A stretch of 64,000 nt of DNA from the NCBI GenBank assembly GCA_024398135.1, contig CP073750.1:2666001-2730000 (forward strand), written 5' to 3'. How positions within the stretch are numbered: the first letter of the stretch is position 1; each line of letters opens with the position of its first letter. The notes under the pieces are model-generated. The model did no database searches. It was given only the letters and a program-made list of their open reading frames with translations, and was not told the origin of the DNA. The position numbers and the translations under genes are program-made. Positions 26,240-35,571 of this stretch are shown piece by piece. The DNA comes from a bacterium SCSIO 12643 (GTDB taxonomy: Bacteria; Bacteroidota; Bacteroidia; Flavobacteriales_G; Salibacteraceae).

Positions 26240-27541
26240 ATGGCTATGTCAAAAAATACAATTGCTACACCACAGTTCTCCATTCAAAATTTTCAGCATT
26301 ATTCTCTGTTCCTACTCAAGTGGATTCTCATTGCTATTGTAATTGGTTTGCTAACAGGGAGTGGCTCAGCCTGGTTGTTAATGGCTTTGGAATGGGTAGG
26401 TTCATACCGTGATGCGCATATTTGGATTGTTGCGCTATTGCCAATTGGAGGCCTTATCGTTGGACTTTTATATCATTATTACGGAACGGATGTCGTAAAA
26501 GGAAATAACCAAATTATTGAGGAATTTAATAGTCCCAGACAGATTATTCCATTTAAGATGGCGCCATTGGTTTTTATAGGGACGGTGATTACACATTTAT
26601 TTGGTGGTTCTGCAGGTCGAGAGGGGACTGCCGTTCAAGTTGGAGGCGCTATTGCAGATCAATTTACCAAATGGTTTCATCTTCGTGATGATGATAGAAA
26701 GTTGCTGTTGGCAATGGGAGTAAGTGGTGGATTTGCATCTGTATTTGGAACGCCCCTGGCTGGAGCCGTTTTTGCTCTGGAGGTTTTGATTGTAGGAAGG
26801 ATGCGCTATGAGGCTTTGATTCCTAGTTTTCTTACCGCCATAGTTGCGGATTACGCATGTGAGTTATGGCCAGTTCATCATACACATTATCAAATCAGTG
26901 AGGTGCCGGAGATGATTCCTCAAACATTTTTATATGCGATTATAGCAGGAGTGTTTTTTGGACTTACTTCGATTTTGTTTTCCAAGTCGATTCACTTTTT
27001 TAGCGATAATTTTAAACGATTTGTGGTATATCCTCCTTTAAGACCGTTAATTGGAGGAGTGGTACTCGCAGTAATATTTTTAACTTTGGATACTTCAAGG
27101 TTCATGGGGTTGGGAGTTCCCACAATCTCAGCAGCATTTGTAGAACCTCTTCATTCATATGATTTTATTCTAAAATTATTATTTACTGCGTTTACAATAG
27201 GAGCAGGATTTAAAGGAGGAGAGGTAACGCCCTTATTTTTTGTTGGAGCAACGTTAGGAAATGCTTTAATGTGGGTTTTGCCATTGCCTATGTCTTTGTT
27301 GGCGGGAATGGGATTTGTTGCGGTCTTTGCCGGTGCAACAAATACTCCTTTAGCATGTATCTTAATGGGGATTGAGTTATTTGGAATTGAGAGTGGGGTA
27401 TTTGTAGCTATTGCTTGTGTGGTAGCTTATTTGTTTTCCGGACATACCGGAATTTATACTTCACAAATAATAGGAAGTCCAAAGCACAAGAATTTTGAAG
27501 GACAGAAGAAAAAGACAATTAGCGAACTAAATCATAAATAA
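26240..27541 (+). CDS. CLC-F type fluoride/proton antiporter
   Basis: 433 residues, CLC chloride-channel fold. Three features point to the fluoride-specific clade: the anion-site loop that is GSGIP in chloride CLCs is here KGNNQII (87-93, Ser to Asn); the gating-glutamate loop is GREGT (126-130, Glu128) instead of GREGP; and a fluoride riboswitch sits directly upstream. C-terminal anion-site loop: GFKGGEVTPLFFVGATLG. It expels fluoride from the cytoplasm. The start at 26240 or 26246 is uncertain by two residues. The SpoIIAA-like gene begins 9 nt downstream. Confidence 0.93.
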   Translation: MAMSKNTIATPQFSIQNFQHYSLFLLKWILIAIVIGLLTGSGSAWLLMALEWVGSYRDAHIWIVALLPIGGLIVGLLYHYYGTDVVKGNNQIIEEFNSPRQIIPFKMAPLVFIGTVITHLFGGSAGREGTAVQVGGAIADQFTKWFHLRDDDRKLLLAMGVSGGFASVFGTPLAGAVFALEVLIVGRMRYEALIPSFLTAIVADYACELWPVHHTHYQISEVPEMIPQTFLYAIIAGVFFGLTSILFSKSIHFFSDNFKRFVVYPPLRPLIGGVVLAVIFLTLDTSRFMGLGVPTISAAFVEPLHSYDFILKLLFTAFTIGAGFKGGEVTPLFFVGATLGNALMWVLPLPMSLLAGMGFVAVFAGATNTPLACILMGIELFGIESGVFVAIACVVAYLFSGHTGIYTSQIIGSPKHKNFEGQKKKTISELNHK

Positions 27542-27550
27542 CAAACTAAC

Positions 27551-27907
27551 ATGAAAGTATATAACGTAATTGGAAATATCCTGGATATAGAAATTGTATC
27601 GGATACCGTAATGCCAGATGATATTAAGAAAATAGAGTCTGTGATGGAGAAGATGTTGAATCAGTATGATAAGATTTCTATCCGAATCACTTTGGGAAGA
27701 CATTTGGAAATGACGCTTAAAACGCAATTAGAGGTTTTAAAAGCAGGAATCCAAATGCATCAATATATTCATCGTTTAGCAGTAATTGGAGATCGAAATG
27801 TGCTGAAGTTACTTACAGCCGTTGATAACCTGGTGGTACCATGGCAAGAAAAGTATTTCCATATTGATGATTTGGAGCAAGCTGAAATATGGCTGAAGGA
27901 AGATTAG
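27551..27907 (+). CDS. SpoIIAA-like/STAS-domain protein in fluoride operon
   Basis: 118 residues, cytoplasmic, no signal. The alternation of strands and helices and the C-terminal pattern WQEKYFHIDDLEQAEIWLKE fit the SpoIIAA-like (SEC14/STAS-type) family, in which the last helix follows F-(x)n-A-xx-WL. It is 9 nt behind the CLC-F gene with no terminator between, so it should be induced by fluoride too. STAS domains bind small ligands or nucleotides and regulate transporters, so it may control or assist the antiporter; this is inference. Convergent with the Lrp gene. Confidence 0.8.
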   Translation: MKVYNVIGNILDIEIVSDTVMPDDIKKIESVMEKMLNQYDKISIRITLGRHLEMTLKTQLEVLKAGIQMHQYIHRLAVIGDRNVLKLLTAVDNLVVPWQEKYFHIDDLEQAEIWLKED

Positions 27908-27931
27908 TCTCTGCTTACGATTAGCTTCATT

Positions 27932-28387
27932 CTAGATTGAAATATTTCTTCGGATAGGTTCGTCTAATGAAATAAAAGTTTCAGTATGGGTGATGCCTTT
28001 TATTTGTTGAATTTGAAAGTCCAATACTTTCATGAGGTGTTGATTATCTAAAGCGTATAGTTTGATAAATAGCCCGTAACGACCTGTGGTGTAATTGACT
28101 TCCACCACTTCCTTAATGCGTTCCAATTTTTCTATCACTTCTTCGTACAGATAGTTCCGATCAATAAATACTCCTACGAAGGCGCATGTATTGTATCCCA
28201 GTTTTTTTTCATCTAATCTTAGGGTGAATTCTTTAATTACTCCTTTACGTTTAATTTTTCCGATACGCTGATGGATTGCAGCACTCGTTACATCAAGAAA
28301 ATTGGCTATATCCACAACTTTCATTCTGGCATCTTTAATCAGGAATTTTAAGATTTTTTTATCGGTACTATCTAAATTAAAGTTCAT
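27932..28387 (-). CDS. Lrp/AsnC-family transcription regulator
   Basis: 151 residues from the ATG at 28387. The longer frame includes the promoter and is not used. N-terminal winged helix (STDKKILKFLIKDARMKVVDIANFLDVTSAAIHQRIGKIKRKGVI) and C-terminal RAM ligand domain (VFIDRNYLYEEVIEKLERIKEVVEVNYTTGRYGLFIKLYA). It senses amino acids in most relatives. It is divergent from an aminotransferase gene 190 nt away, the likely target, and probably autoregulates through a dyad at 28421-28436. Confidence 0.92.
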   Translation of the reverse strand: MNFNLDSTDKKILKFLIKDARMKVVDIANFLDVTSAAIHQRIGKIKRKGVIKEFTLRLDEKKLGYNTCAFVGVFIDRNYLYEEVIEKLERIKEVVEVNYTTGRYGLFIKLYALDNQHLMKVLDFQIQQIKGITHTETFISLDEPIRRNISI

Positions 28388-28413
28388 GATGAATATTTTG
28401 TGGGATTTGCTTT

Positions 28414-28436
28414 CAAAAATATGCTTAAAAAAGCAT
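28414..28436 (-). promoter_or_regulatory. Promoter and dyad upstream of lrp
   Basis: Minus strand -7 box TATTTTTG (28414-28421, full match), directly bordered by the dyad ATGCTT-AAAA-AAGCAT (28421-28436). The dyad touches the spacer side of the -7 box, as an autorepressor site would. Confidence 0.5.
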
Positions 28437-28579
28437 TTTAAAATAAAAAATGATAGCAAAATAGTTGTTTGTGTAATGAAAATTTAAAAATCCAACGTTG
28501 AAGATTTAATCTATTTATAGTATTGCCCAGATTTCGTTAAAAAACAAAATAGAGGATAATCAGATTTTTTAAAAAGGGT

Positions 28580-29698
28580 ATGAAAACAAAAAGAAGTGGA
28601 GCAAAATATTCGGCAATTGTTGGAATTGGAGAAGAGTTAAATCGATTGTCAGTCCAGACCGGTAAAGAATATTTACCGTTAAATCGTGGGGTGAATTCGG
28701 TGACCTTATTAGATTTAAATCCCATCATTGATGAAATTGATTTTAATTCGAAAGAGATTCAGTTGTACCCTGCAAATTCAGGAATGCAGGAATTAAAGGA
28801 TGCGATTAATTTGGAGTATTTTGCAGGTGCTGCGAATTCGGATCATATTTATATCACCAATGGGGGGATGAGCGCGTTAGATTTAATTATTAGTTCATTG
28901 GATTGTGATACTATTTACGCGCATAATTTCCATTGGGGAGCATATCGAAATATTTCCATTTCGAATCAAGTAACACTGGACGTATATCCGGATTTTGATT
29001 GGTTATCTTCCAACATAGACCTGTTGAGAGGGAATGCAATTATTATTTGTGATCCTAATAATCCATTAGGCACAAAGTATGACGATGAAAAGTTATTAGA
29101 AGTAGTTCAGTTGCTTACGGTAAACGATGTTACTGTAATTTGGGATGGACCTTATAGACGGTTATTTATAGATCATTCGGATACGTTGTATCAAGACTTG
29201 GCTCAAAATGAGAATCTGATTATTACCGAGAGTTTTTCAAAGTCTATTGGTTTACCGGGACAACGTTTAGGTTTTATTTATGTGAAGGATGCTGAATTTG
29301 GCGAAGAACTTAATATTAAAATTCTATACACCACCAATGGGATAAATACTTTCGCACAGTTGTTAGTGACAAAGCTTTTTTCTACAACTCAGGGACAAGA
29401 GATCATTAATGACTTTAAGAAAACCACTGTGGAAGGAATTCAAAAAAATATCCAGTATTTAAAGGACAATGATCTATTGGTTGAGCGATACTATCAAGAT
29501 GCAACACCAGTAGGAATTTTTGTTGTAATTAAGAAAACATATCAGGAATTATTAGATCACAGAATCGGATCAGTTCCTTTAGATTTCTTTACTCCAAATA
29601 AAGATGAAGTGGATAATGTATCACGAATCTGTGTGTCGGTGGAACATGAAAAGTTTGTGCGTTTCTTTAAAGTTTTTGAAAGAGAAATGGTCATGTAA
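28580..29698 (+). CDS. PLP-dependent aminotransferase, class I/II
   Basis: 372 residues, fold type I. The cofactor region shows CDPNNPLG, WDGPYRRLF (usual D-x-x-Y) and the Schiff-base lysine in ITESFSKSIGLPGQRLG (about residue 219), followed by the Arg of QRLG. Substrate cannot be read. The protein is slightly short for the class. It is divergent from an Lrp regulator, suggesting amino-acid control. A perfect 8-bp hairpin (29697-29714) overlaps the stop codon but has no T-run. Confidence 0.9.
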   Translation: MKTKRSGAKYSAIVGIGEELNRLSVQTGKEYLPLNRGVNSVTLLDLNPIIDEIDFNSKEIQLYPANSGMQELKDAINLEYFAGAANSDHIYITNGGMSALDLIISSLDCDTIYAHNFHWGAYRNISISNQVTLDVYPDFDWLSSNIDLLRGNAIIICDPNNPLGTKYDDEKLLEVVQLLTVNDVTVIWDGPYRRLFIDHSDTLYQDLAQNENLIITESFSKSIGLPGQRLGFIYVKDAEFGEELNIKILYTTNGINTFAQLLVTKLFSTTQGQEIINDFKKTTVEGIQKNIQYLKDNDLLVERYYQDATPVGIFVVIKKTYQELLDHRIGSVPLDFFTPNKDEVDNVSRICVSVEHEKFVRFFKVFEREMVM

Positions 29699-29818
29699 TG
29701 AAACCTGTTTCATTGAGTTCAAGTAGAAGTTGAAGAAGACTTTTAACAATCTATCTAGTTATAAAGAATAACGTGGACTAAAGTCAAAAATCTAAAAGTA
29801 CTTTACAATGAATCTGGG

Positions 29819-30211
29819 TTAATTAATCGGGACATTTGGAGTGGTTTTTTGATGGATGATGATACAAATCGTTTTTCCTGGAGCAAGTAGCACTCCTGGT
29901 TTCTGACGGAAGTATATAAATCCTTCAATACTAGATTCAAATTCTAAGGAAAATGTATCAGATTCGATATCACAAAGAATATCTCCTTTTTGGATTCGAT
30001 CTCCGTCAGATTTTAACCATTTGGATATTTTGAAGTGTTCTCCCAGATTGAGGGGTGGGATTTCAATTTCAGAAAATTCAATATGTGGATTTTCCTTCTT
30101 GTAATGTTTAATAGTTTCGGGACTATATTCGATATAGTGATTGGAAACCTTAGCTGGCGATTTGACGAGTTTTGAAAAGAAGCGATTAAAAAGGTTGTTG
30201 TTAGAAGCCAT
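29819..30211 (-). CDS. Lipoyl/biotinyl-like domain protein lacking the modified lysine
   Basis: 130 residues, no signal. Residues 45-125 follow the lipoyl fold (EIPPLNLGEHFKISKWLKSDGDRIQKGDILCDIESDTFSLEFES ... GFIYFRQKPGVLLAPGKTICII split over two strands). In real lipoyl domains the hairpin is ETDKA; here it is ESDTF, so Thr86 replaces the lysine. No biotin MKM motif is present either. It cannot carry lipoate or biotin by the usual route. Between an aminotransferase and a peptide transporter, with no clear partner. Confidence 0.75.
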   Translation of the reverse strand: MASNNNLFNRFFSKLVKSPAKVSNHYIEYSPETIKHYKKENPHIEFSEIEIPPLNLGEHFKISKWLKSDGDRIQKGDILCDIESDTFSLEFESSIEGFIYFRQKPGVLLAPGKTICIIIHQKTTPNVPIN

Positions 30212-30337
30212 GTAGAGTTGATACTAAATAATAATCACGTAATGTCTCAAATGTAGACATTTTAAGCAGAGAATCGAAAATTCTAAAATTGATTAAAAAA
30301 AGAAAGCTATCTTTAGCCCTTTTTGAAAAATAACGAC

Positions 30338-31690
30338 ATGCAAGAAGGAACAATCTTTGGACATCCAAAAGGACTATTTATTTTATTCTTTACCGAGCTT
30401 TGGGAGCGTTTTTCATACTATGGAATGCGAGCCATTTTGGTACTTTATCTCACGGCAGAAACTACAGATAAGTTAAACCCGGGTTTAGGCTGGACAAGTA
30501 AAGAAGCTTTGGCGCTTTATGGATGGTACGGCATGTTTGTCTATTTTATGGGGATTTTTGGAGGTGCTATTGCCGATAATTGGTTAGGTCAAAAGAAGTC
30601 TGTTCTGATTGGAGGTGTTTTGATTATTCTCGGGCAATTTGCTTTAGCCATTGATAGTATTAATGCTTTTATGGGAGGATTGGTGTTACTGGTCTGTGGA
30701 GTTGGATTATTAAAACCGAATATTAGCACCATGGTAGGTAGTTTATATGCTGCCGGAGATGAACGGAGGGATGCCGGGTTTACCATATTCTATATCGGAA
30801 TTAATATTGGAGCGGTATTGGCTCCATTGATTATTGGTTATTATGGAGAAACAGTCAATTGGCATTTAGGATTTTCACTCGCTGGTTTTGGGATGATTTT
30901 AGGACAAATTGTTTACGTTTTTGGAGGTAAATATTTGAAGGGAGTAGGAGATTTATTGAAGCATTCTGAGGAACATGCACATTTGGTTAATAAACCATTG
31001 ACCAAAATTGAAAAGGATAGAATTCTTGTGATGTTCATTTCATTCTTGATTGTTATGGTGTTTTGGGCAGCATACGAACAGGCTGGTGGTCTAATGAATT
31101 TGTATGCCAGAGATAAAATCAACCGTGTGGTAATGGGGTATGAAATTCCAACAAGTTTCTTCCAGTCATTACATGCGTTATACGTGGTGATATTGGGTGC
31201 GCCAATGGCTTATTTCTGGACGCAGTGGCGTAAAAAAGGCAAAGAATCATCTTCGGTTTTTAAGATGGGAGTGGGTTCTATTATTATGAGTTTAGGTTTT
31301 GTGGCTTTGATGGGAGCAGCATATGATGTTTCTGAAAGTGCTTTAGGTAAAGCTCCTGTTTATTGGCTATTCCTTTCATACTTTTTGCATGTAGTAGCAG
31401 AGTTAAGTTTATCGCCAGTGGCATTGTCTTTTATCACGAAATTGGCTCCTGCAAAATATGCGAGTTTAATGATGGGCACTTATTTTGCAATTACCGGATT
31501 GGGTAACAAAGTAGCTGGTTTGCTGGGAGAAGCGGCTCAGGACTCTGGAGAAATGGCCATTTTTACCGGGATTACGGTATTCACTTTCTTGCTGGGTGTT
31601 TTGATTTTAATATTCGTGAAGAAACTTAAAGCGTTGGCTCATGGCGCTGAAGACGTAGGTCATACTGAGACTTTTGTAGAGCCGGAATAA
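30338..31690 (+). CDS. POT-family proton:peptide symporter
   Basis: 450 residues from the ATG at 30338 (the frame also opens at TTG 30323). Twelve or more helices of the major facilitator fold. Signatures: FFTELWERFSYYGMRAIL (the proton-site ExxERFxYY motif) and GFTIFYIGINIGAVLAPLI (PTR2). It takes up di- and tripeptides with protons. Monocistronic; small membrane protein 85 nt downstream. Confidence 0.95.
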   Translation: MQEGTIFGHPKGLFILFFTELWERFSYYGMRAILVLYLTAETTDKLNPGLGWTSKEALALYGWYGMFVYFMGIFGGAIADNWLGQKKSVLIGGVLIILGQFALAIDSINAFMGGLVLLVCGVGLLKPNISTMVGSLYAAGDERRDAGFTIFYIGINIGAVLAPLIIGYYGETVNWHLGFSLAGFGMILGQIVYVFGGKYLKGVGDLLKHSEEHAHLVNKPLTKIEKDRILVMFISFLIVMVFWAAYEQAGGLMNLYARDKINRVVMGYEIPTSFFQSLHALYVVILGAPMAYFWTQWRKKGKESSSVFKMGVGSIIMSLGFVALMGAAYDVSESALGKAPVYWLFLSYFLHVVAELSLSPVALSFITKLAPAKYASLMMGTYFAITGLGNKVAGLLGEAAQDSGEMAIFTGITVFTFLLGVLILIFVKKLKALAHGAEDVGHTETFVEPE

Positions 31691-31775
31691 ATAGATTGGT
31701 ATTAGATTTTTTGATTTAAGTCAAATATAAAACTTGATATAATCAGGACTTTTGTAGGGAAGTTAAATCCTAACA

Positions 31776-31997
31776 ATGAAAAAGTTCATTTTCGTAAATC
31801 TGATTTTTATTATCGGGATGATCATTTTGACATTAAATCATATTCATGCCTGGTGGGTATGGGCGATCTATATTGCTATTTGGTCAATTTCTGATTCTTA
31901 TTTTGCTAAAGATTTCCATTTAACATGGGTACAATGGGTTTGGATTATTTTGGGGCTATCCGTGTTAGATATAGGGATATTAACAGTTTTATCCTGA
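31776..31997 (+). CDS. Small hydrophobic protein, unknown function
   Basis: 73 residues, almost entirely two or three membrane helices (about 4-20, 24-40, 50-70), tryptophan-rich (HAWWVWAIYIAIW; WVQWVWIIL). ATG start, clean upstream stop. It follows the peptide transporter but is 85 nt away. No family recognised. It could be a real small membrane protein conserved in relatives. Confidence 0.6.
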   Translation: MKKFIFVNLIFIIGMIILTLNHIHAWWVWAIYIAIWSISDSYFAKDFHLTWVQWVWIILGLSVLDIGILTVLS

Positions 31998-32043
31998 GTT
32001 AGAAAGATTTTATTTTTCCGGATTATAGATTAGCTTTATCCTT

Positions 32044-32529
32044 ATGAAATGGTATCTGCTGTTCATAGGGTTAGCTTTTTGGGGATGTAAAACATCCGAA
32101 CCTGTTTCTGAGAGATTACCGGTATGTGGAGGATCATATCACGACATCGTTATTAAGGAAAAAGATTACTATGTAGTTTGTAACATAGATGATACAGCCC
32201 AAAGTAATCCCGTTAGAAATAGTCAGGAACCCTTTTTATTAATAGATATAGAGACCCAAAGTGATACGCAGAACTTGTTTATCATGCTTATTGAAGAAGA
32301 AATTCCAGAGATTATCAGAGAAATGGGAATTATAGGAAAATCATATTGTTCTATTCAAATATCATCTGGGGGGCATATCAATGAAGTGAAAACTTTAAGG
32401 ACAGTTTTGCCTTATAAATACAATTACATAGAAAACCGACTTGTAAAGATATCTCAAGAATATCAGGTAATGGATCAGACATATTATGATCGGGTGTTTT
32501 ACGTGATGGTGAATTTGAGAATAAGATAA
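32044..32529 (+). CDS. Hypothetical lipoprotein
   Basis: 161 residues with a type II signal peptide (MKWYLLFIGLAFWGC, lipobox at Cys15). A mature soluble domain with one internal Cys (VCGGSYHDIVIKEKDYYVVC has two cysteines about 17 apart), then an alternating hydrophobic pattern. No family recognised. Ends 19 nt before a strong terminator. Confidence 0.7.
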   Translation: MKWYLLFIGLAFWGCKTSEPVSERLPVCGGSYHDIVIKEKDYYVVCNIDDTAQSNPVRNSQEPFLLIDIETQSDTQNLFIMLIEEEIPEIIREMGIIGKSYCSIQISSGGHINEVKTLRTVLPYKYNYIENRLVKISQEYQVMDQTYYDRVFYVMVNLRIR

Positions 32530-32547
32530 TCAACGCGATTTAAATAG

Positions 32548-32575
32548 AAAGGGGAGCAATTTGCCCCCCTTTTTT
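32548..32575 (+). terminator. Rho-independent terminator
   Basis: Stem AAAGGGG-x-GCA / TGC-x-CCCCTTT around 32548-32571 with one mismatch and a 3-nt loop, followed by a T-run on the plus strand. Ends the 32044 lipoprotein gene. Confidence 0.85.
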
Positions 32576-32631
32576 GCTATGAGAAAAAATCCGATTTCCG
32601 ATACTACAACTACCTTGAAATCGATAGAAAA

Positions 32632-35571
32632 CTATTTGACAATAAATGTTGAGGTATTGATTCCTCCATGCGTATTAATTCTGATCATGTAAATACCAGA
32701 GGTCAGTTGAAGATCAATGGTTACTTTCTGACTATTAGGTTTCTGATTTAATACCAGATTACCGGAAATATCCAGTATTTCAACTTTTTCAATGGTTTGT
32801 GTTGTTTCAATATGAAGCTGGTCACTTACCGGGTTAGGGTAAATGCTGAAAAGGTTGTGGTTCAACTCATTGATTGAAGTACCGATCACATTGTATTTTT
32901 CAGACTCTTTTGCGCAACCATTGTTTAGAGCTACATACACCACGTAATCACCATTGGCTGTAGCCTGATGTGTCATTTGATCAGCTCCGGTGATATTGGA
33001 GCCGTCTAGTTTCCATTGGTAAATGTCGGCAGAAACGGTTGTTGACAACATAAATCCGTTTGCGGTAATAACCGGTTGTTGTGGAGCTCCTTTCTTAGTA
33101 ACGGTAATTGTATCTGAATGGTCAGACCAACAGTTGGCATCAGCAATTTTAACGAAGATTTGAGCAGCATCCTTTACAGTAATCTGCGGATCTATACTTC
33201 CATTTGACCACTCATATTGAATTGCACTAGGTGCATTTAATATGATAGAATCTCCGTCACAGAATGAGAAATCTGCACTATTCGTTGTAATGGTTGGAGT
33301 TGTAGGCTTTGTCAATTGGTTAATGCTGGTGAAAACGGTATCATTTGTATAACAACCATTATCTACCCCAATAGCCCAAATATTTTGTGCTTGAAGTATT
33401 TGTAAGCTATTACCGATTGAACCATCACTCCATAAAGTAGAATCTGTAGAAGACGTGATGTTTAATGTATCTCCCTGACACAGGTCTACATTTGCACCGG
33501 TAGAAAGAATCGGTAGCGTAGGATTTCCTTTTAATGAAACGTTCAAAGTATCATATTCGGTACACCCCTGTTTAGTCACAGCAACCCAGTAGGTATCTGC
33601 GCTATCAATTTGAAGAGAAGCTATGTTTGTTCCTCCTTTCCATAGGATTGAATCGTAGTTCAATACATTATTTTGAATAGATAAAGGAATATTACTACAG
33701 ATACTCGTGTCGTTGCCCAGATCTAATCCAAGTGGAGCCGTTGAGTTGAATACGGTATTTAAAGTATCATTTGATGTATTGAAATCGTTCATTTTGCGTA
33801 ACCATACTTTGATGTTATACACATCCGGAGTGCTTAAATCTTCGGTTCCGATAGTAAATAATGTATCCTGTCCCACTAGTAGCCGGTCATAATAAGCTCC
33901 GGTAACTACCGGGTTATTATTGATTTGATATGAGAACTCAATAGGATACAAATCAGTTTCACCCACATTTTTAAGTTTTACCTGAATGTCTTCATTGGCA
34001 GAAAGCGAACAAGAACCATTCATACCAGGTAATGCAGAAATGGATTGTAGTGCAATATCTGTTCTTTGATTAGAAACGATGATATCATCAATGGCCCACC
34101 AGAATTTAAATGTGCTATTATTGGTAGAGTAGTAGGTAAATCGAATCTTCGCATTTGAAACCCCTGCGAGCTCAGTAATGTCAATGGTTCTTGGTGCTAG
34201 AATGCCAATGTTGGGTTGCGTATATACTGCAGAGAAAGAGTTGTTGATCTCAACCCCATTACTTTTATAGACTTCTATCCAACTTGACCCGTTATATACA
34301 TCGATTTGGGTATAAACCTCTCCCAAATAATTACATAAATAAGCCTCATGCCATGAAAGACTTAATGTGTCAAAATCACTGGCATCAAATGAAGGCGTTT
34401 CTAAATAAGATGAATCGGGATCAGTGAATCCAACATTGTATTGATAATGTTGTCCGTCAAATACAGCGAAAGGGCTATTCATGACGTATGAGACACCATT
34501 GGTATTCGGATTGTCAAACCTGAATTTTTCGTTGGCATTTGCGATTCCATTGTTGGTCCATCCATAGTATGAAACCGAATCCGAAGGTGCACAAAAATGT
34601 TCTTCGAGAAGTATATGATGATCCTTTTGGTAGTCGAATTCATAGATTAATCCTGAAGACCCGACTATAACTCCGGCATGTTCATTTTCCCAGGAAATGT
34701 CTCTAATTGTGGAAGAATAAGGTACATTTTGAGGATTCCATGTTTGACCGGAATCAATGGTCAATAATAATTTACCGGAAGAACCCATTGCGACTCCCAC
34801 CGAGTCATTGGCAAATCGGATACCCCATAAAAAGCTGGTTGTTCCACTGTTTAATGTTTGCCATGTTTGTCCGTAATCTGTGGTTTTAATAATGGTTCCG
34901 GACGCACCTGCACCGTATATGGTACTATCGTTTACCAAACATCCAGCATAAATACTGGAGATTCCACTTGATGCGGGGTGAATAGTAGTCCAGTTATCCC
35001 CACCATTTGTAGATTTTAGAATTTCGCCATTGGTGCATAAAGCGTATCCGGTATCCGCATTGGCAAACAAAAGTTCATATGGAGTAGAAGCTAAACCTGT
35101 TGGAGTTACATCCTGCCAGGTATCACCATAATTCGTTGTTTTGTAAATGATTTTACCACCAGAGCCACCTCCTGAGATAAATCCGGTAGAATCATTTATG
35201 AAAAAAGTAGATACTAAAGCAGCAGTTGTTGTGGTATTTACAGTCGCCCAGGTGGTTCCTCCATCAACAGTTTTCATTAAACGACCACTGACTCCTGAAA
35301 TGTATCCGGTTTGAGCAGAAGGAAATGAAATATCTCTAAAACTTTGAGTCACGGTACTTGGAATAGTTACTTTTTCCCAATCATTACATCCAGCAACCTG
35401 TTTGAAAAGGTTTCCTGAATTACCAAGAGCAAATCTAGATCCACCCGGGGTTTTTAAAGTTTTCCAGAAAGAGCTACTGAAGCTGTCCAGAATGTTGTGT
35501 TTAGTGGTTTGCGAATGCAACGTAGGTAAAAGGACGAGCATTAAAACCGCAAAAAGTATGTTGTTTTTCAT
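32632..35571 (-). CDS. T9SS-secreted protein with YCF48 repeats
   Basis: About 979 residues from the ATG at 35571, which heads a signal peptide (MKNNILFAVLMLVLLPTLHSQ); ATG 35598 is also possible. Residues about 40-310 are YCF48/BNR-type propeller repeats (for example FRDISFPSAQTGYISG, VDGGTTWATVN, TNYGDTWQDV, STNGGDNWTT). A beta-sandwich region follows (about 320-500), then repeated Ig-like segments (DLGNDTSICSN, GDTLNITSST, GDSIILNAPS). The last 75 residues are a type IX sorting domain (LFSIYPNPVSDQLHIET ... SGIYMIRINT). It is exported and attached or released at the cell surface. Confidence 0.92.
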   Translation of the reverse strand: MKNNILFAVLMLVLLPTLHSQTTKHNILDSFSSSFWKTLKTPGGSRFALGNSGNLFKQVAGCNDWEKVTIPSTVTQSFRDISFPSAQTGYISGVSGRLMKTVDGGTTWATVNTTTTAALVSTFFINDSTGFISGGGSGGKIIYKTTNYGDTWQDVTPTGLASTPYELLFANADTGYALCTNGEILKSTNGGDNWTTIHPASSGISSIYAGCLVNDSTIYGAGASGTIIKTTDYGQTWQTLNSGTTSFLWGIRFANDSVGVAMGSSGKLLLTIDSGQTWNPQNVPYSSTIRDISWENEHAGVIVGSSGLIYEFDYQKDHHILLEEHFCAPSDSVSYYGWTNNGIANANEKFRFDNPNTNGVSYVMNSPFAVFDGQHYQYNVGFTDPDSSYLETPSFDASDFDTLSLSWHEAYLCNYLGEVYTQIDVYNGSSWIEVYKSNGVEINNSFSAVYTQPNIGILAPRTIDITELAGVSNAKIRFTYYSTNNSTFKFWWAIDDIIVSNQRTDIALQSISALPGMNGSCSLSANEDIQVKLKNVGETDLYPIEFSYQINNNPVVTGAYYDRLLVGQDTLFTIGTEDLSTPDVYNIKVWLRKMNDFNTSNDTLNTVFNSTAPLGLDLGNDTSICSNIPLSIQNNVLNYDSILWKGGTNIASLQIDSADTYWVAVTKQGCTEYDTLNVSLKGNPTLPILSTGANVDLCQGDTLNITSSTDSTLWSDGSIGNSLQILQAQNIWAIGVDNGCYTNDTVFTSINQLTKPTTPTITTNSADFSFCDGDSIILNAPSAIQYEWSNGSIDPQITVKDAAQIFVKIADANCWSDHSDTITVTKKGAPQQPVITANGFMLSTTVSADIYQWKLDGSNITGADQMTHQATANGDYVVYVALNNGCAKESEKYNVIGTSINELNHNLFSIYPNPVSDQLHIETTQTIEKVEILDISGNLVLNQKPNSQKVTIDLQLTSGIYMIRINTHGGINTSTFIVK

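Noticed and set aside
29697-29714. Perfect 8-bp hairpin over the aminotransferase stop codon
   Set aside because: No T-run follows on either strand, so a terminator call is not justified.
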